Positions 36,329 to 45,601 of a stretch of DNA of 64,000 nt are shown here, piece after piece (positions within the stretch are counted from its first letter, which is position 1; every line of letters begins with the position of its first letter). Both the position numbers and the translations under genes were made by a program. The stretch covers positions 124,001-188,000 of the forward strand of contig NZ_AUJY01000007.1 in the NCBI RefSeq assembly GCF_000424465.1. The letters run 5' to 3'. Below the pieces are notes generated by a model. It made no database searches and was not told the origin of the DNA. It worked only from the letters and a program-made list of their open reading frames with translations. This DNA is from Butyrivibrio hungatei NK4A153 (GTDB lineage Bacteria; Bacillota; Clostridia; Lachnospirales; Lachnospiraceae).

Positions 36329-37231
36329 ATGACCAACAACCTTGAATATTACAAAGTATTTTATTATGTAGGAAAACTCTCAAGTATAACTCTCGCATCC
36401 AAGGAATTGTCCATCTCACAGCCTGCCGTGAGCCAGTCAATCCACCAGCTGGAAAAGGCGCTTGGATGTACTCTTTTCCGAAGGACCGCCAAGGGCGTAC
36501 ATCTCACAACGGAAGGAAGCCTTCTCTACAGATACATAGAAAGAGGCTATGAACAGATAGAGCTCGGAGAACAGCGCCTTAAACAGCTCCTTCATCTTGA
36601 CGCCGGCGAAGTCAGGATCGGCGCAAGCGACATGACGCTTAGATTCTTTTTGCTCCCTTATCTTGAGAAATTCCACGAACAATATCCAAACATAAAGGTT
36701 ACGGTCACAAACGGCCCGACTCCAGAGACTCTTGATTATCTTTCGGATGACAAGATCGATTTCGGTGTGGTCTCGACTCCTTTTATAATGAAAGAAGACA
36801 TTTCATCTCTCCCTGTTGCAGAGATTGAAGATATATTCGTTGCGGGCAGAAAGTTTATCCAATATAAAAATAAGATGCTTGATTTCTCAGATCTTGAGAA
36901 AGTTCCTCTCATAATGCTTGAGGGCAAAACAAGTACAAAGAACTATATCAGTTCTTTCCTTGCAGAGAACAGAGCCGATATACGCCCCGAATTTGAGCTT
37001 GCAACAAGCGATATGATCGTTCAGTTCGCGCTCAGAAACTTAGGCGTAGGCTGTGTCGTAAAGAGTTTTGCGGAAGAATATCTGGAAAGCGGTGTTCTCT
37101 TTGAACTTCGCTTTAATAAGATCATTCCAAAAAGAGAGATCTGCGTCATCACCGATGACACGAGACCTCTCTCAATTGCCGCAAGTAAATTATATGAACT
37201 TATAAAAGAAGATATTTCAAAAGAAAAATAA
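36329..37231 (+). CDS. LysR family transcriptional regulator
   Basis: Protein of 300 residues. The N-terminal winged HTH (LEYYKVFYYVGKLSSITLAS, then LSISQPAVSQSIHQLEKALG, LFRRTAKGVHLTTEG) is typical; the C-terminal periplasmic-binding-like domain has VRIGASDMTLRFFLLPYL. AAAAGGAGC precedes the ATG. It is divergent from the unknown-TetR operon, which may be its target, and convergent with the HAD gene (6-bp gap). Ligand unknown. Confidence 0.92.
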   Translation: MTNNLEYYKVFYYVGKLSSITLASKELSISQPAVSQSIHQLEKALGCTLFRRTAKGVHLTTEGSLLYRYIERGYEQIELGEQRLKQLLHLDAGEVRIGASDMTLRFFLLPYLEKFHEQYPNIKVTVTNGPTPETLDYLSDDKIDFGVVSTPFIMKEDISSLPVAEIEDIFVAGRKFIQYKNKMLDFSDLEKVPLIMLEGKTSTKNYISSFLAENRADIRPEFELATSDMIVQFALRNLGVGCVVKSFAEEYLESGVLFELRFNKIIPKREICVITDDTRPLSIAASKLYELIKEDISKEK

Positions 37232-37237
37232 ACTTCC

Positions 37238-38125
37238 TTAATATATAACTCCGAGTGCTTCAAGTTCTTTTTTGGTGCTCGCATAGTCCTTGTACACGAT
37301 TCCGTTCCAGCCAAGTTTTTTTGCCGCATCGATATTTACCTTGGTATCATCGATGAACACGGTCTTTTCCGGAACAAGGTTGTAACGCTCAGCAAGCAGG
37401 TTATATATAGCATGATCGGGTTTTACGACCTTATCTCTGTAGCTTAAGATTCCGCCGTCAGTCTCATCGATAAATGCCATTGCATCGGGACAAGCTTCAA
37501 GAACCTGCCATGAAAAGTTTGAAAGATACAATACCTTATATCCTGCTGCCTGAAGAGCCTTTATCCAAGGAATCGCATTATCCCTCTTGGTAACTATATC
37601 GGTAAGGTCCTCGAAGGTCTTCTCTATCACATCCGCAATCTCGGGATCGTTTTTCTTAAATCCGTCAATTATCTCTTCTGTAGAAAGAACGCCGCGGTCA
37701 TATTCCGTCCACTCTTTGCTGTGAACAGAGGCGTCTGCGATTCTTTTTGCCAGCTCTTTATCAGAAACTTTTTTCTCAATAAAATCCATATAAACAAAGT
37801 CTGTGAGCACATTTCCGATATCGAAAACAACCGTATCGATCTTGCCCTCAGGCACAACGTTTCCTCTTAAATCGTGTTGCTTATTTGAAGTCAGAGGATC
37901 AAGCGATGCGATCGTATGTCTTCCGGTTATACTGCTGAAAGCCCAGATGCAGATCCATGTAAAAATGGGAATAGCGACCGTAGCCACAACAGCGCCCATA
38001 AAGTAATCAAACGGCGTGCCGATGATCGCCATCACAAAGAGAATCACGTAAGTTGATAAAAGAGCGATTATTCCGATTATCGCGATCACTCTTTTTGCCA
38101 TAGGTGTCTTGTTATTATCCGTCAT
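37238..38125 (-). CDS. HAD-superfamily phosphatase with N-terminal membrane anchor
   Basis: Protein of 295 residues. Two hydrophobic helices at the N-terminus (VIAIIGIIALLSTYVILFVM and a following MGAVVATVAIPIFTWICIWAF) precede a YihX-like HAD domain: motif I VFDIGNVLTD (D-x-G-N rather than DxD), motif II LYLSNF, motif III with K at RDKVVKPD, and motif IV FIDDTKVN. YihX relatives dephosphorylate sugar phosphates, but a membrane anchor is unusual. It lies 15 bp downstream of the ArsR-like regulator gene on the same strand. Confidence 0.82.
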   Translation of the reverse strand: MTDNNKTPMAKRVIAIIGIIALLSTYVILFVMAIIGTPFDYFMGAVVATVAIPIFTWICIWAFSSITGRHTIASLDPLTSNKQHDLRGNVVPEGKIDTVVFDIGNVLTDFVYMDFIEKKVSDKELAKRIADASVHSKEWTEYDRGVLSTEEIIDGFKKNDPEIADVIEKTFEDLTDIVTKRDNAIPWIKALQAAGYKVLYLSNFSWQVLEACPDAMAFIDETDGGILSYRDKVVKPDHAIYNLLAERYNLVPEKTVFIDDTKVNIDAAKKLGWNGIVYKDYASTKKELEALGVIY

Positions 38126-38140
38126 TTTAAAACCATCCTT

Positions 38141-39055
38141 CTATATATTACTGTACTTCATTTTGACATTTATATCGCGGTTGTAATTTCCAAAGCCCTT
38201 GCCGAATATCGTAAGACCCCCGACGTGTTCTGCGTTCTCGGGAACTTCGAGCCTTAGTTTAAGCGGCGTCTTATGAGTCAGCTTGAGTTTGTCGACTGTG
38301 ACATCAGAGAGCTTCTGTCCGTCTATAAAAACGCCCTCATGATTTATGACAAGCATCTTAAGTAGACCATACTGATTCCACAACGGGAACCACCAGTCCG
38401 GTGTAAAAAGACCTTTCACATCGCCGAAATCCCCCGGAGAAGTCCATGTTCCGAGCAATGTGCCATTCAGATAAAAGTATATGTCGGAAGGGTAATTATT
38501 ATTATATCCGGGCGCCTCTGAGCACATCTCTGCCGCAATACTAAGCTCATCTATCTTCTGATTAAACGGCACAAAATTGGGAATGTCATATTCGACATAG
38601 CCTCTTGTAAACCAGAGAATGTCGGCATCGAATCTCTCGCCATGCGCAAAGTATCTTGGATCGTCGACTTCTCCTATAACCTTCTCCGAAGAAGCAAGTC
38701 CGCATGTCGGCTCTATATGGCAGTCCGAAAAATGTCCAACCTTTATGTCAGTCTCATAAATAGCCTCATTCTTTTTAGGTGACCTTATATCAATAAGGAT
38801 ATTGTCAGGCTGAACTGAGCATATTTTCTGGTTGCCATGCCCCGTTGTTTCCGAAGTAACCTGAACAATACCGCACTCTTCAAGCTTCTTGATATGGCTT
38901 GTAAGCGCACCGTTTGTAATCTTGAGGCGCGTCGCGAGATCATTCATATTTGAACTTCCCTCAGAAACAAGGATCTTCACAATCTCAACTCTTATGTCCG
39001 ATCCAAGCGCCTTAAAAAGCGCAAGTCCTTCGTCCAATGATTGTATATGAATCAT
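38141..39055 (-). CDS. ArsR-type HTH regulator with large C-terminal domain
   Basis: Protein of 304 residues. Residues ~8-80 are a winged HTH (ALFKALGSDIRVEIVKILVS, ATRLKITNGALTSHIKKLEE). The remaining ~220 residues are beta-rich with HIEPTCGLAS, GYVEYDIPNFVP, DIYFYLNGTLLGTWTSPGDF and TPDWWFPLWNQYG. This fused architecture is seen in clostridial ArsR-like regulators, and the C-terminal part may bind a ligand, perhaps a sugar (inference). It probably forms an operon with the HAD gene. Confidence 0.82.
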   Translation of the reverse strand: MIHIQSLDEGLALFKALGSDIRVEIVKILVSEGSSNMNDLATRLKITNGALTSHIKKLEECGIVQVTSETTGHGNQKICSVQPDNILIDIRSPKKNEAIYETDIKVGHFSDCHIEPTCGLASSEKVIGEVDDPRYFAHGERFDADILWFTRGYVEYDIPNFVPFNQKIDELSIAAEMCSEAPGYNNNYPSDIYFYLNGTLLGTWTSPGDFGDVKGLFTPDWWFPLWNQYGLLKMLVINHEGVFIDGQKLSDVTVDKLKLTHKTPLKLRLEVPENAEHVGGLTIFGKGFGNYNRDINVKMKYSNI

Positions 39056-39158
39056 AGTTATATACCTTTCAGTTATATACTTTTAATAAGATATATTGAA
39101 TATGTCTGCAATACGAACATTATAAAGTAGAGCTTTTGTAAAAGCAAACAGACAATGG

Positions 39159-39199
39159 AAAAAGTCCCCCACGCAGACCCTGTCTACGCAAAGGACTTT
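39159..39199 (-). terminator. Terminator of the chemoreceptor gene
   Basis: Minus strand AAAGTCC...GGACTTT with an inner GTAGACAGGGTCTGC arm, followed by TTCC; about 35 bp after the stop at 39235. Confidence 0.7.
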
Positions 39200-39234
39200 C
39201 TGTAACTACCCCAAAATACATTTAGGATATGCAA

Positions 39235-40950
39235 TTAACTGCTTATTGTAAATTTTCCGATGAGGTCGTTGAGACTCTCTGACTGTATCGAAAGTTCCTT
39301 GGATACTTCGCTTGACTGCTCGGCTGTCTCGGAGTTCTTCTGAACTACTCCCGAGATCATCTCAATTCCCTTATCGATCTCTTCCATGCTCTGAGCCTGT
39401 GCCTGAGCGAGGTTTCCTGTATTCTTGATCATTTCCGTGATCTCTTCTACGCTGTGTTGCATGGCATCAAGCGCATCCGTTGTCTCGGCAACAACCGCAT
39501 TTCCGTTCTTGATTTCTTCCATTGTATCTGCAATGAGCTGATGCGTATTCTTTGCAGCTTCACTTGACTGATCTGCAAGCTTTCCTATCTGATCGGCAAC
39601 AACCGCAAATCCTTTTCCTGTTTCACCTGCTCTTGCAGCCTCTATCGAAGCATTGAGGGCAAGGAGCGATGTCTGGCTTGCAATCTCTTCAATTGTATTC
39701 GTAACCTGCTCAATCTCTGCAGATGCTTCCGTAATCCTTGTCATGGCGTCGGTAACAAGATGCATCTTTCTGGCACTGACTTCCGCCTTGTCCTTAACAT
39801 CTCCCGCCATGCCGTGGCTTCTCTGTGCAACTTCCGCAAGCTGTCTTGTCTGATCTGTAACGGAGTTTACAGATGCCGTAAGTTCCTCAACTGCAGCCGC
39901 CTGATCCGTAGATCCTTCCGCAAGGTCCGTTGCCCCTTGTGACATATTAAGAGCGCCGTCCGAAACAAGCGTAGATGAGTTTCTTACTTCAAGAAGTGTA
40001 TGACTTAAGTTACTTGAAATATTTCTAAAAGCCTCTTTTATCTGAACATAATCACCTATATAGAGCTTCTCATTTCTTGAACCGCAGGAGAAATCTCCGG
40101 TAGACATGCGATTGAGAGTATCACTTATATCTTTTACAATATCAGCGATAACATCGGTCGAATATGTTATATCATCAGCAAGCTTTCCGAGCTCATCTTT
40201 TGAATCGGAAGGAACCTTGATGTCAATCTTACCTTTAGCCATATCATCGGCAGCTTCTGAAAGAGCCTTTATAGGATCAAGGATATTACTTGCAAGTGCG
40301 GCTTTCGCCTTATTTGAATAAAGAATTGCATATATAACGATAGCCATTGAAAGAACCGTAAGTATGATAACTATCGTAAGTGCTCCGTTATATGCCTTCT
40401 GAGCCTGCTCCTTGGCAGATATTCCAATTTCTTTAAAATCTTTTACAACTATCTTGATAGCTTCATTTACATTAGCAACATAGTATTCATACAATTCAGT
40501 GTGCGATGCGCCCGATGAAAACATGCCGTTAAGAGTCTGCCCGTAGTTGTCTATATCAGCGATATGCGAATAGACCGTAGTAAGATCGTCTTTATAAACT
40601 TTACTCAGCGTTCCGAGTCCGTCATTCAATTCCTGGATCTTTTCGGAAGCTCCTTTCATCTGTTCATCGCGGTCGGCGTCATCCTCGGCATTAAGCGCCC
40701 AGAGATAATACTTTGCAAGAGCCTGGATTGTTATACGTATCTCACCCTGCTGCGTATTCTGTTCATAGAAAACGTTATATATACTGTGCAGATTGAATAT
40801 TGAAAAAGCATCTATCAATAGAACCACAATAAAAACCAGAACCAGGTTGTTCTGAAGTCTATAAAAAACTTTTTTGAGCTTATCCGCTACAGAAAGATTT
40901 TTAAATGTCTCGTTACCAAACTTCTTCTTATCGTCGATCGCTTTTGCCAT
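39235..40950 (-). CDS. Methyl-accepting chemotaxis protein 1
   Basis: Chemoreceptor of 571 residues. TM1 (LVLVFIVVLLIDAFSIFNL) and TM2 (ALTIVIILTVLSMAIVIYAI) flank an extracellular helical domain of the four-helix-bundle kind. A HAMP segment (NILDPIKALSEAADDMAKGK) and a long signalling domain follow, with the kinase-contact hairpin [26 protein letters not shown] precedes the ATG. No che genes are in the window. Ligand unknown. Confidence 0.93.
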   Translation of the reverse strand: MAKAIDDKKKFGNETFKNLSVADKLKKVFYRLQNNLVLVFIVVLLIDAFSIFNLHSIYNVFYEQNTQQGEIRITIQALAKYYLWALNAEDDADRDEQMKGASEKIQELNDGLGTLSKVYKDDLTTVYSHIADIDNYGQTLNGMFSSGASHTELYEYYVANVNEAIKIVVKDFKEIGISAKEQAQKAYNGALTIVIILTVLSMAIVIYAILYSNKAKAALASNILDPIKALSEAADDMAKGKIDIKVPSDSKDELGKLADDITYSTDVIADIVKDISDTLNRMSTGDFSCGSRNEKLYIGDYVQIKEAFRNISSNLSHTLLEVRNSSTLVSDGALNMSQGATDLAEGSTDQAAAVEELTASVNSVTDQTRQLAEVAQRSHGMAGDVKDKAEVSARKMHLVTDAMTRITEASAEIEQVTNTIEEIASQTSLLALNASIEAARAGETGKGFAVVADQIGKLADQSSEAAKNTHQLIADTMEEIKNGNAVVAETTDALDAMQHSVEEITEMIKNTGNLAQAQAQSMEEIDKGIEMISGVVQKNSETAEQSSEVSKELSIQSESLNDLIGKFTISS

Positions 40951-41221
40951 ACTGACCTCCTGATACTATTGAATAAAGGGCTTCTGTGACTCTTTCACGC
41001 ACGAATTAATCTAATGTACAGCCACTTACAGATTATATGTATAATTGTAGCGCTTTTTTGACGAAAATGTGTCAATAAACTGTATAATTTTATATAAAAT
41101 TTCGAAAAATAAGCAATACTTATATCATTCATAAAAAATATTGATTTTACTTATATTTCTTTTTCCGTTATTATACTAATGTACGATTTTAATCATGTTT
41201 TCTATTAAGGAGGAACAATAA

Positions 41222-42520
41222 ATGGTAAAAGCAGTCGTAGGCGCTAACTGGGGCGACGAAGGAAAGGGCAAGATCACAGACACTCTTGCAGACAAAGCCG
41301 ACGTTGTAATCCGCTTTCAGGGAGGTGCCAACGCAGGACACACCATAGTTAACGATTATGGTAAGTTCGCACTTCACACAATGCCTTCAGGCGTTTTCCA
41401 TCAGAATATAATGAACATCATCGGAAACGGTGTTGCTTTTGATATTACAAAGTTCATGAACGAGCTTAACGAAATCACATCAAAGGGCGTTCCCGCTCCT
41501 CAGATCATGATTTCAGACAGAGTACAGGTTATGATGCCTTACCATGTTCAGTTTGATTCCCTTGAAGAAGCAAGACTTGCAGGAAAGTCATTTGGTTCAA
41601 CAAAATCAGGAATCGCACCTTTTTATTCAGATAAATATTCAAAGATTGGCTGGCAGATCAACGAATTTTTCCAGGATGACGATGTTATCAAGGAAAAGAT
41701 CGACAGAATTGCCCAGATTAAAGATGTAATCCTCGTTAATCTCTACCATGCAGAGCCTATCGACAAAGAAGCGCTCTTTAATCAGATCGTTGAATGGAGA
41801 GAGCAGGTTAAGCCTTATATCGGAAACGTATCTCTCTACCTCGATAAGGCAATCAAGGAAGGAAAGACAATCCTCTTAGAGGGACAGCTCGGAACCATGA
41901 AGGATCCCGATCACGGAATCTATCCTATGGTTACATCATCTTCTCCTCTCGCAGCTTACGGTGCTATCGGAGCAGGTATCCCTCCTTATGAGATAAAAGA
42001 GATCGTAACTGTTTCCAAGGCTTATTCTTCAGCTGTAGGAGCAGGTGCATTCGTATCTGAGCTCTTTGGCGATGAAGCGGAAGAACTCAGAAATCGTGGC
42101 GGAGACGGCGGCGAATATGGCGCAACAACAGGACGTCCAAGACGTGTAGGCTGGTATGACTGCGTAGCAAGTAAGTATGGATGCAGACTTCAGGGAACAA
42201 CAGATGTAGCTTTCACTGTACTTGACGTACTCGGCTACCTCGATGAGATTCCTGTATGCGTAGGTTATGACATTGACGGAGAAGTAACTACAGAATTCCC
42301 TGTTACTCACCTTCTTGACAAGGCTAAACCCGTATACAAGACTCTTCCCGGTTGGAAATGCGAGATCAGAGGAATCAAGAACTACGAAGATCTCCCTGAG
42401 AACTGCAGAAAATATATAGAATTTATCGAAGAGCAGATCGGTTATCCCATCACAATGGTAAGTAACGGTCCCGCAAGAACAGATATCATCTACAGAAAGA
42501 GCGCTCTTAAAAAGAACTGA
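41222..42520 (+). CDS. purA: Adenylosuccinate synthetase
   Basis: GTP-dependent condensation of IMP and aspartate on the way to AMP. The 432 residues include the N-terminal WGDEGKGKITD, FQGGANAGHT, GTTKSGI-type loop (SFGSTKSGIAPFYSDK), LLEGQLGTM and the C-terminal ATTGRPRRVGWYD. AAGGAGG precedes the ATG. The 271-bp upstream gap is AT-rich; a TTGACG and a TG-TATAAT (near 41057-41088) may form a promoter, but their spacing is not ideal. Two terminators follow. Confidence 0.97.
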   Translation: MVKAVVGANWGDEGKGKITDTLADKADVVIRFQGGANAGHTIVNDYGKFALHTMPSGVFHQNIMNIIGNGVAFDITKFMNELNEITSKGVPAPQIMISDRVQVMMPYHVQFDSLEEARLAGKSFGSTKSGIAPFYSDKYSKIGWQINEFFQDDDVIKEKIDRIAQIKDVILVNLYHAEPIDKEALFNQIVEWREQVKPYIGNVSLYLDKAIKEGKTILLEGQLGTMKDPDHGIYPMVTSSSPLAAYGAIGAGIPPYEIKEIVTVSKAYSSAVGAGAFVSELFGDEAEELRNRGGDGGEYGATTGRPRRVGWYDCVASKYGCRLQGTTDVAFTVLDVLGYLDEIPVCVGYDIDGEVTTEFPVTHLLDKAKPVYKTLPGWKCEIRGIKNYEDLPENCRKYIEFIEEQIGYPITMVSNGPARTDIIYRKSALKKN

Positions 42521-42544
42521 TATTATCTGATTCATGTGAAAAGT

Positions 42545-42580
42545 AAGAAGCCACCGCGGTTAAGCGATGGCTTCTTTTTA
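42545..42580 (+). terminator. purA terminator 1
   Basis: Stem AAGAAGCCACCGC/GCGATGGCTTCTT with loop GGTTAA (one mismatch) followed by TTTAG, 25 bp after the purA stop. Confidence 0.85.
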
Positions 42581-42630
42581 GTGGGGGATACAATTAAAAT
42601 TTTATGTTTATTTAACCTGCGGAATCCTGC

Positions 42631-42665
42631 CACATGAACGCAGCAGAACGTTCATGTGACTTTTT
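42631..42665 (+). terminator. purA terminator 2
   Basis: Perfect 10-bp stem CACATGAACG/CGTTCATGTG, 8-base loop, then ACTTTTT on the plus strand. It may back up terminator 1 and shield the convergent uxuB gene. Confidence 0.65.
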
Positions 42666-42684
42666 ACAGGAATAAACTGCATTA

Positions 42685-44304
42685 TTAAACGTGCTTTTTA
42701 AGAGTTTCTCTTACAGCACCTGTGCCTGCGATAAGTTCCTCGAAATATCCAATGATGATATCTGAAAGGCCTGCAGCTTCAAGATCTGTTCCAAAGATTG
42801 TAGCATCCTTAAGAAGAGGAAGAACCTTGCTCTTAAGTGTCTCTTTGTCATAGTTTCCGCCAAGCTCGATGTCTTTTACATAAGACTGTGCCTTCTCAAG
42901 AAGCGGATCGGGGCTGGGCTCAAAGTTGTTGCCGTTATCGTCAACACCCATGAGGTAACGAAGCCATCCTGCATGTACAAGAGGAATGCACTTAAGATCA
43001 GCTACATTGAGCTTATCTGAAGCCATGTAAGCCTTAATTGTCTCACCAAATCTGATTGCAAGCTTCTGTGATGTATCTGTTGCAATTCTCTGAGGTGTAT
43101 CAGGCATAAACTTGTTAGGTATTCTTACATTTACTACTGTATCGATGAATTCCTGAGGCTTGATAACTCCGGGATCTGTAACAACGGGAAGTCCCTCTAC
43201 ATATCCGATAGTCTTAACGAGCTTTACAAGCTCCTCATCCTTCATCTCTTCTGAAATCTTGTCATATCCAAGGAGGCATCCGTATACAGCAAGTGCTGTG
43301 TGAAGAGGATTAAGGCATGTGCAAACCTTCATGCGCTCAACCTTATCAACTGTCTCCTTCTCTGTGAAGATAACACCAACTTTCTCAAGTGCAGGTCTTC
43401 CGTTAGGGAACTTGTCCTCGATTACGAGGTATTCGCTCTCCTCAGCGTTTACGAAAGGAGCAACCCAAGTCTTCTTAGAAGTAACTACAGGCTCAAGCTC
43501 TTCTACACCGTCGTTCTTAAGAATCTCATTAACTGAATCATCAGGTCTGGGTGTAATCTTATCTATCATTGACCAAGGGAAGCTAACCTTGCTGTCATCC
43601 TCGATGTAAGCAACGAATCCTGCCTCTGCCTTGCCGTTTGCAGTCCACTCTTTTGCGAACGCATGAACAGCATCAAAAAGCTTATCTCCGTTGTGTGAGC
43701 AGTTATCTGTGCTCACCATAGCAATCTTCTTCTCTCCTGCAAGGAATCTCTCATAAAGAAGAGCTGCAACCTTACCGATATAGCTCTGAGGCTTTGAAGG
43801 TCCGTTTACGAAATCGTCCTTAACAGCTGCAAGAAGCTCGCCCGCGGGATTTACAAGTGAATATCCCTTCTCTGTGATTGTGAAAGTAGCAAGCTGAAGA
43901 GAATCGCATCTGAAGATCTCTTTTAATCTGTTGAATTCCTTATCATCGTTTGAATCAAGAATGCATGACTCAGCGATGCTGGCAATAACTGACTTCTCAA
44001 CAGAACCGTCTGCCTTAAGTGTAACAAGAAGTGAAAGATTGTCATGAGGTCTGTACATCTTCTCGATGATCTCATAATCAAATCCCTCTACTACTGTAAG
44101 TCCCTTGTCGTTCAAGCCGCCATCAAGCATTCTCTGAGCGAGATTAGCCTGAAAAGCTCTGAAGATGTTACCTGCTCCGAAGTGTACCCACTCAGGTGCC
44201 TCAACTGTCTTCTTTATCATGTCTTCCTGGTTAAAAGTAGGGATATAATATCCTTTCTCTTTCCAAGTGCTGTCTGTTGCTACGCTATTAGCATTTAATT
44301 TCAT
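42685..44304 (-). CDS. uxuB: Mannitol dehydrogenase family, probable fructuronate reductase
   Basis: Long-chain polyol dehydrogenase of 539 residues; in this context it probably reduces D-fructuronate to D-mannonate with NADH. Features include WVHFGAGNIFRAFQANLAQ (Rossmann start), VSTDNCSHNGDKL, PWSMIDKITPRP and KVCTCLNPLHTALAVYGCLLG. It lies 49 bp downstream of uxuA on the same strand, which supports the fructuronate assignment over mannitol. AAAGGG precedes the ATG. Confidence 0.9.
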   Translation of the reverse strand: MKLNANSVATDSTWKEKGYYIPTFNQEDMIKKTVEAPEWVHFGAGNIFRAFQANLAQRMLDGGLNDKGLTVVEGFDYEIIEKMYRPHDNLSLLVTLKADGSVEKSVIASIAESCILDSNDDKEFNRLKEIFRCDSLQLATFTITEKGYSLVNPAGELLAAVKDDFVNGPSKPQSYIGKVAALLYERFLAGEKKIAMVSTDNCSHNGDKLFDAVHAFAKEWTANGKAEAGFVAYIEDDSKVSFPWSMIDKITPRPDDSVNEILKNDGVEELEPVVTSKKTWVAPFVNAEESEYLVIEDKFPNGRPALEKVGVIFTEKETVDKVERMKVCTCLNPLHTALAVYGCLLGYDKISEEMKDEELVKLVKTIGYVEGLPVVTDPGVIKPQEFIDTVVNVRIPNKFMPDTPQRIATDTSQKLAIRFGETIKAYMASDKLNVADLKCIPLVHAGWLRYLMGVDDNGNNFEPSPDPLLEKAQSYVKDIELGGNYDKETLKSKVLPLLKDATIFGTDLEAAGLSDIIIGYFEELIAGTGAVRETLKKHV

Positions 44305-44353
44305 TGTTAACCCTTTCCGCTTTATCCTTTATCCCATATAACAAAGCTTATGT

Positions 44354-45430
44354 TTAAATTCCACGCTGATGTGACTTCTCAATAGCCTCCCAGAGACCGT
44401 TGATGTATGTTGCACCGAGTGCTCTGTCATAGAGGCCGTATCCGGGCATTGCTACTTCTCCCCAGATCATTCTTCCGTGGTCGGGACGGATAGGTCCGTC
44501 AAATCCTGTCTCGTAAAGAGCCTTAACTATCTCATACATATCGAATGTTCCGTCAGATGAAAGGTGTGCTGACTCCTCGAAGTTTGTAGGAGAAATGAAC
44601 TTAAGGTTACGAACATGTGCAAAGTGAATTCTTCCCTCAAGTGCTCTGATCATGTGAGGAAGATCGTTCTCAAGACTTGTTCCGTATGAACCTGAGCAGA
44701 ATGTAACACCGTTGTGTACATCATCTACAGCCTTCATAAGCTTAAGGATGTTCTTCTCGTTGTTGATGATTCTGGGAAGTCCGAATACAGACCAAGCAGG
44801 ATCATCGGGATGGATAGCCATCTTGATGTCATATTTGTTACATACGGGCATGATTGCCTTTAAGAAGTAAACGATGTTCTCGAAAAGCTTCTCTTCGTCG
44901 ATTCCCTTGTAGAGTTCGAAGAGCTCCTTAACATGCTCCATACGCTCAGGCTCCCAACCGGGCATAACAGATCCGTTTGTGTCACCTGAAAGTGTCTCAA
45001 ACATCTTCTCGGGATCGATCGCATCGATTGCTTCCTGTGTATATGCAAGAACTGTTGAACCATCGGGTCTCTTTCTTGCAAGCTCACTTCTTGTCCAGTC
45101 AAAAACGGGCATGAAGTTGTAGCAAACCATGTGGATATCTTCCTTACCAAGGTTCTCAAGTGTCTTGATGTAATTATCTATATGCTTATCTCTGTCCGGT
45201 GTAGCTGCCTTGATGGCATCTGAAACGTTGACAGACTCAATTCCTGCGATGTGCATATTCTCAGCTGCAACTTCGTTCTTCAGAGCCTTGATCTCGTCCT
45301 GCTCCCAAAGCTCGCCTGCCTGCTTGTTGTAAAGAGTTGTGATAACTCCCTTTACACCGGGAACCTGTCTGATCTGCCATAACTTAACAGTGTCATATTT
45401 GCTGCCATACCAGCGAAGTGTCATTTCCAT
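44354..45430 (-). CDS. uxuA: Mannonate dehydratase
   Basis: Dehydrates D-mannonate to 2-keto-3-deoxygluconate in the glucuronate branch; 358 residues. Signature stretches are LRWYGSKYDTVKLWQIRQ, VPGVKGVITTLY, MVCYNFMPVFDWTR, KMAIHPDDPAWSVFGLPRI, FCSGSYG and the C-terminal RPDHGRM. AGGGAG lies 12 bases before the first ATG (an ATG two codons later is less well placed). It is first in the uxuA-uxuB operon and divergent from an AraC regulator. Transporters and KDG enzymes are not in the window. Confidence 0.96.
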   Translation of the reverse strand: MEMTLRWYGSKYDTVKLWQIRQVPGVKGVITTLYNKQAGELWEQDEIKALKNEVAAENMHIAGIESVNVSDAIKAATPDRDKHIDNYIKTLENLGKEDIHMVCYNFMPVFDWTRSELARKRPDGSTVLAYTQEAIDAIDPEKMFETLSGDTNGSVMPGWEPERMEHVKELFELYKGIDEEKLFENIVYFLKAIMPVCNKYDIKMAIHPDDPAWSVFGLPRIINNEKNILKLMKAVDDVHNGVTFCSGSYGTSLENDLPHMIRALEGRIHFAHVRNLKFISPTNFEESAHLSSDGTFDMYEIVKALYETGFDGPIRPDHGRMIWGEVAMPGYGLYDRALGATYINGLWEAIEKSHQRGI

Positions 45431-45566
45431 TGATACTAAATACTCCCTTCGTCTAATAAATCATTTCCTACTTTGTTAAAAAAACAGTTTTCGAACGTTA
45501 ATATCCGTATACATATACAATAACTTTTTAAGCAAAAAAATAGAATTGAATATTTTGTTTCACACC

Positions 45567-45595
45567 TTGCAAAAATTGCCACAGGTAGTTATTAT
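45567..45595 (+). promoter_or_regulatory. Promoter of the AraC-type regulator
   Basis: TTGCAA (45567-45572), 17 bases, TATTAT (45590-45595). The expected transcript start falls almost on the ATG at 45602, implying a very short leader. On the other strand of this 171-bp region an inverted GTATA-TG-TATAC motif lies upstream of uxuA and could be a regulator site. Confidence 0.55.
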
Positions 45596-45601
45596 GTATT
45601 T

